From the IMG/VR virus record IMGVR_UViG_3300033064_001266, positions 1 through 20,732 of that record: a DNA stretch of 20,732 bases; one strand, given 5' to 3'. The notes under the pieces were generated by a model. It saw nothing but the letters and a program-made list of their open reading frames with translations. It was not told where the DNA came from and searched no databases. Shown in pieces: positions 20,412 to 20,732 of the stretch. This DNA comes from a virus. Made by a program: the position numbers and the translations under genes. Every line of letters starts with the position of its first letter. Within the stretch, counting starts at the first letter, position 1.

Positions 20412-20585
20412 TTATTTTTGTTCTTTTTTATGGTTTTGAATTATTTCTAGCATTGCGTCAATTGCTTCTTCGTTAAACGGAATGTGAAACATTGTTTCTG
20501 ATTTTTCATCGAGGAAGTTGAACTGAACTCCGTCTTCAGTTTCGTCTGCTCCCCACTTGCAATTTTCGATATAGATTCTAAGCAT
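20412..20585 (-). CDS. Small unknown protein (57 residues)
   Basis: The start is the ATG at 20585, with AAAGGA six bases upstream; it overlaps the upstream stop by 8 bases. An in-frame ATG at 20606 is less well placed. The protein begins MLRIYIENCKWGADETEDGV, continues with beta-type residues (QFNFLDEKSETMFHIPF) and ends in a helix with a Lys-rich tail. It may be a small alpha-beta fold. The function is unknown. It is in the same frame as the polymerase, with one TAA and three codons between them. Confidence 0.68.
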   Translation of the reverse strand: MLRIYIENCKWGADETEDGVQFNFLDEKSETMFHIPFNEEAIDAMLEIIQNHKKEQK

Positions 20586-20732
20586 TGTTCCTTTCGCAGA
20601 TCTCATTCGTAAGCGATCTAATTTGTATTTTTAAATCATCAAAATTAATATTCATAACGTGAACATCAATTAGCTTTGTCGAGATGCCCCGCTCGGTAGC
20701 GTGCTGATCAACCGTATCAAGATTGCGATCAA
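20578..20732 (-). CDS. C-terminal end of an unknown gene
   Basis: An open frame enters from the right edge of the window and ends at TAG (20580-20578), giving 50 residues. It includes DRNLDTVDQHATERGISTKL and ends LTNEICERNNA. No domain is recognisable in this fragment. Overlap with the next start (ATGCTTAG) and the absence of a competing frame support it as real. Confidence 0.6.
   Translation of the reverse strand, partial: DRNLDTVDQHATERGISTKLIDVHVMNINFDDLKIQIRSLTNEICERNNA

Noticed and set aside
1-20732. tRNA or rRNA genes, integrase and att sites
   Set aside because: No cloverleaf-like sequence, rRNA core motif, recombinase gene or paired direct repeats were recognised by eye; a tRNA scan was not possible.

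Overview
This window looks like part of the genome of a tailed double-stranded DNA phage (Caudoviricetes), or a prophage carrying the same block. All supported genes lie on the minus strand and are tightly packed, many with 1 to 14 base overlaps, so transcription runs from high to low coordinates. No integrase, rRNA, tRNA or ordinary chromosomal gene was seen. An actinobacterial host is my best inference, not a demonstrated fact. It rests on a DnaE-type polymerase, an HTH protein ending in a style common in actinophages, and at least one start that fits a leaderless mRNA (promoter only a few bases upstream, no Shine-Dalgarno). Base composition looks moderate, which would fit a lower-GC actinobacterium, but I did not compute it.

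Region A (20732 to about 16200) is the replication and recombination block: the tail end of an unknown gene, a 57-residue unknown, a 1066-residue DNA polymerase III alpha subunit with PHP domain, and a RecA/UvsX-like recombinase with a non-standard P-loop.

Region B (16187 to 13616) is an overlapping cassette: a zinc-knuckle-like small protein, a 49-residue protein, a SAM-dependent methyltransferase and two GT-A family 2 glycosyltransferases. It may modify virion proteins, phage DNA or the host surface.

Region C (about 13600 to 10351) starts at a candidate promoter. It holds a Cas4/RecB-like Fe-S nuclease, a possible micro-ORF, a second promoter, an acidic unknown protein, a single-span membrane protein, a RusA-like Holliday junction resolvase and an HTH protein.

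Region D (10326 to 4499) is packaging and head: candidate small terminase, large terminase, a long portal protein and two unknown proteins. Region E (4422 to 1, running off the window) is surface structure: an Ig-like protein, a strong terminator-type hairpin, a beta-rich protein that appears to start at ATT, a tail-fibre-like protein, two glycine-rich adhesin-like proteins and two small fibre-associated proteins. No recognisable major capsid, head protease, tail tube, tape measure or lysis gene is present, so those must lie outside the window. That places fibre-type genes directly after the portal, an unusual order.
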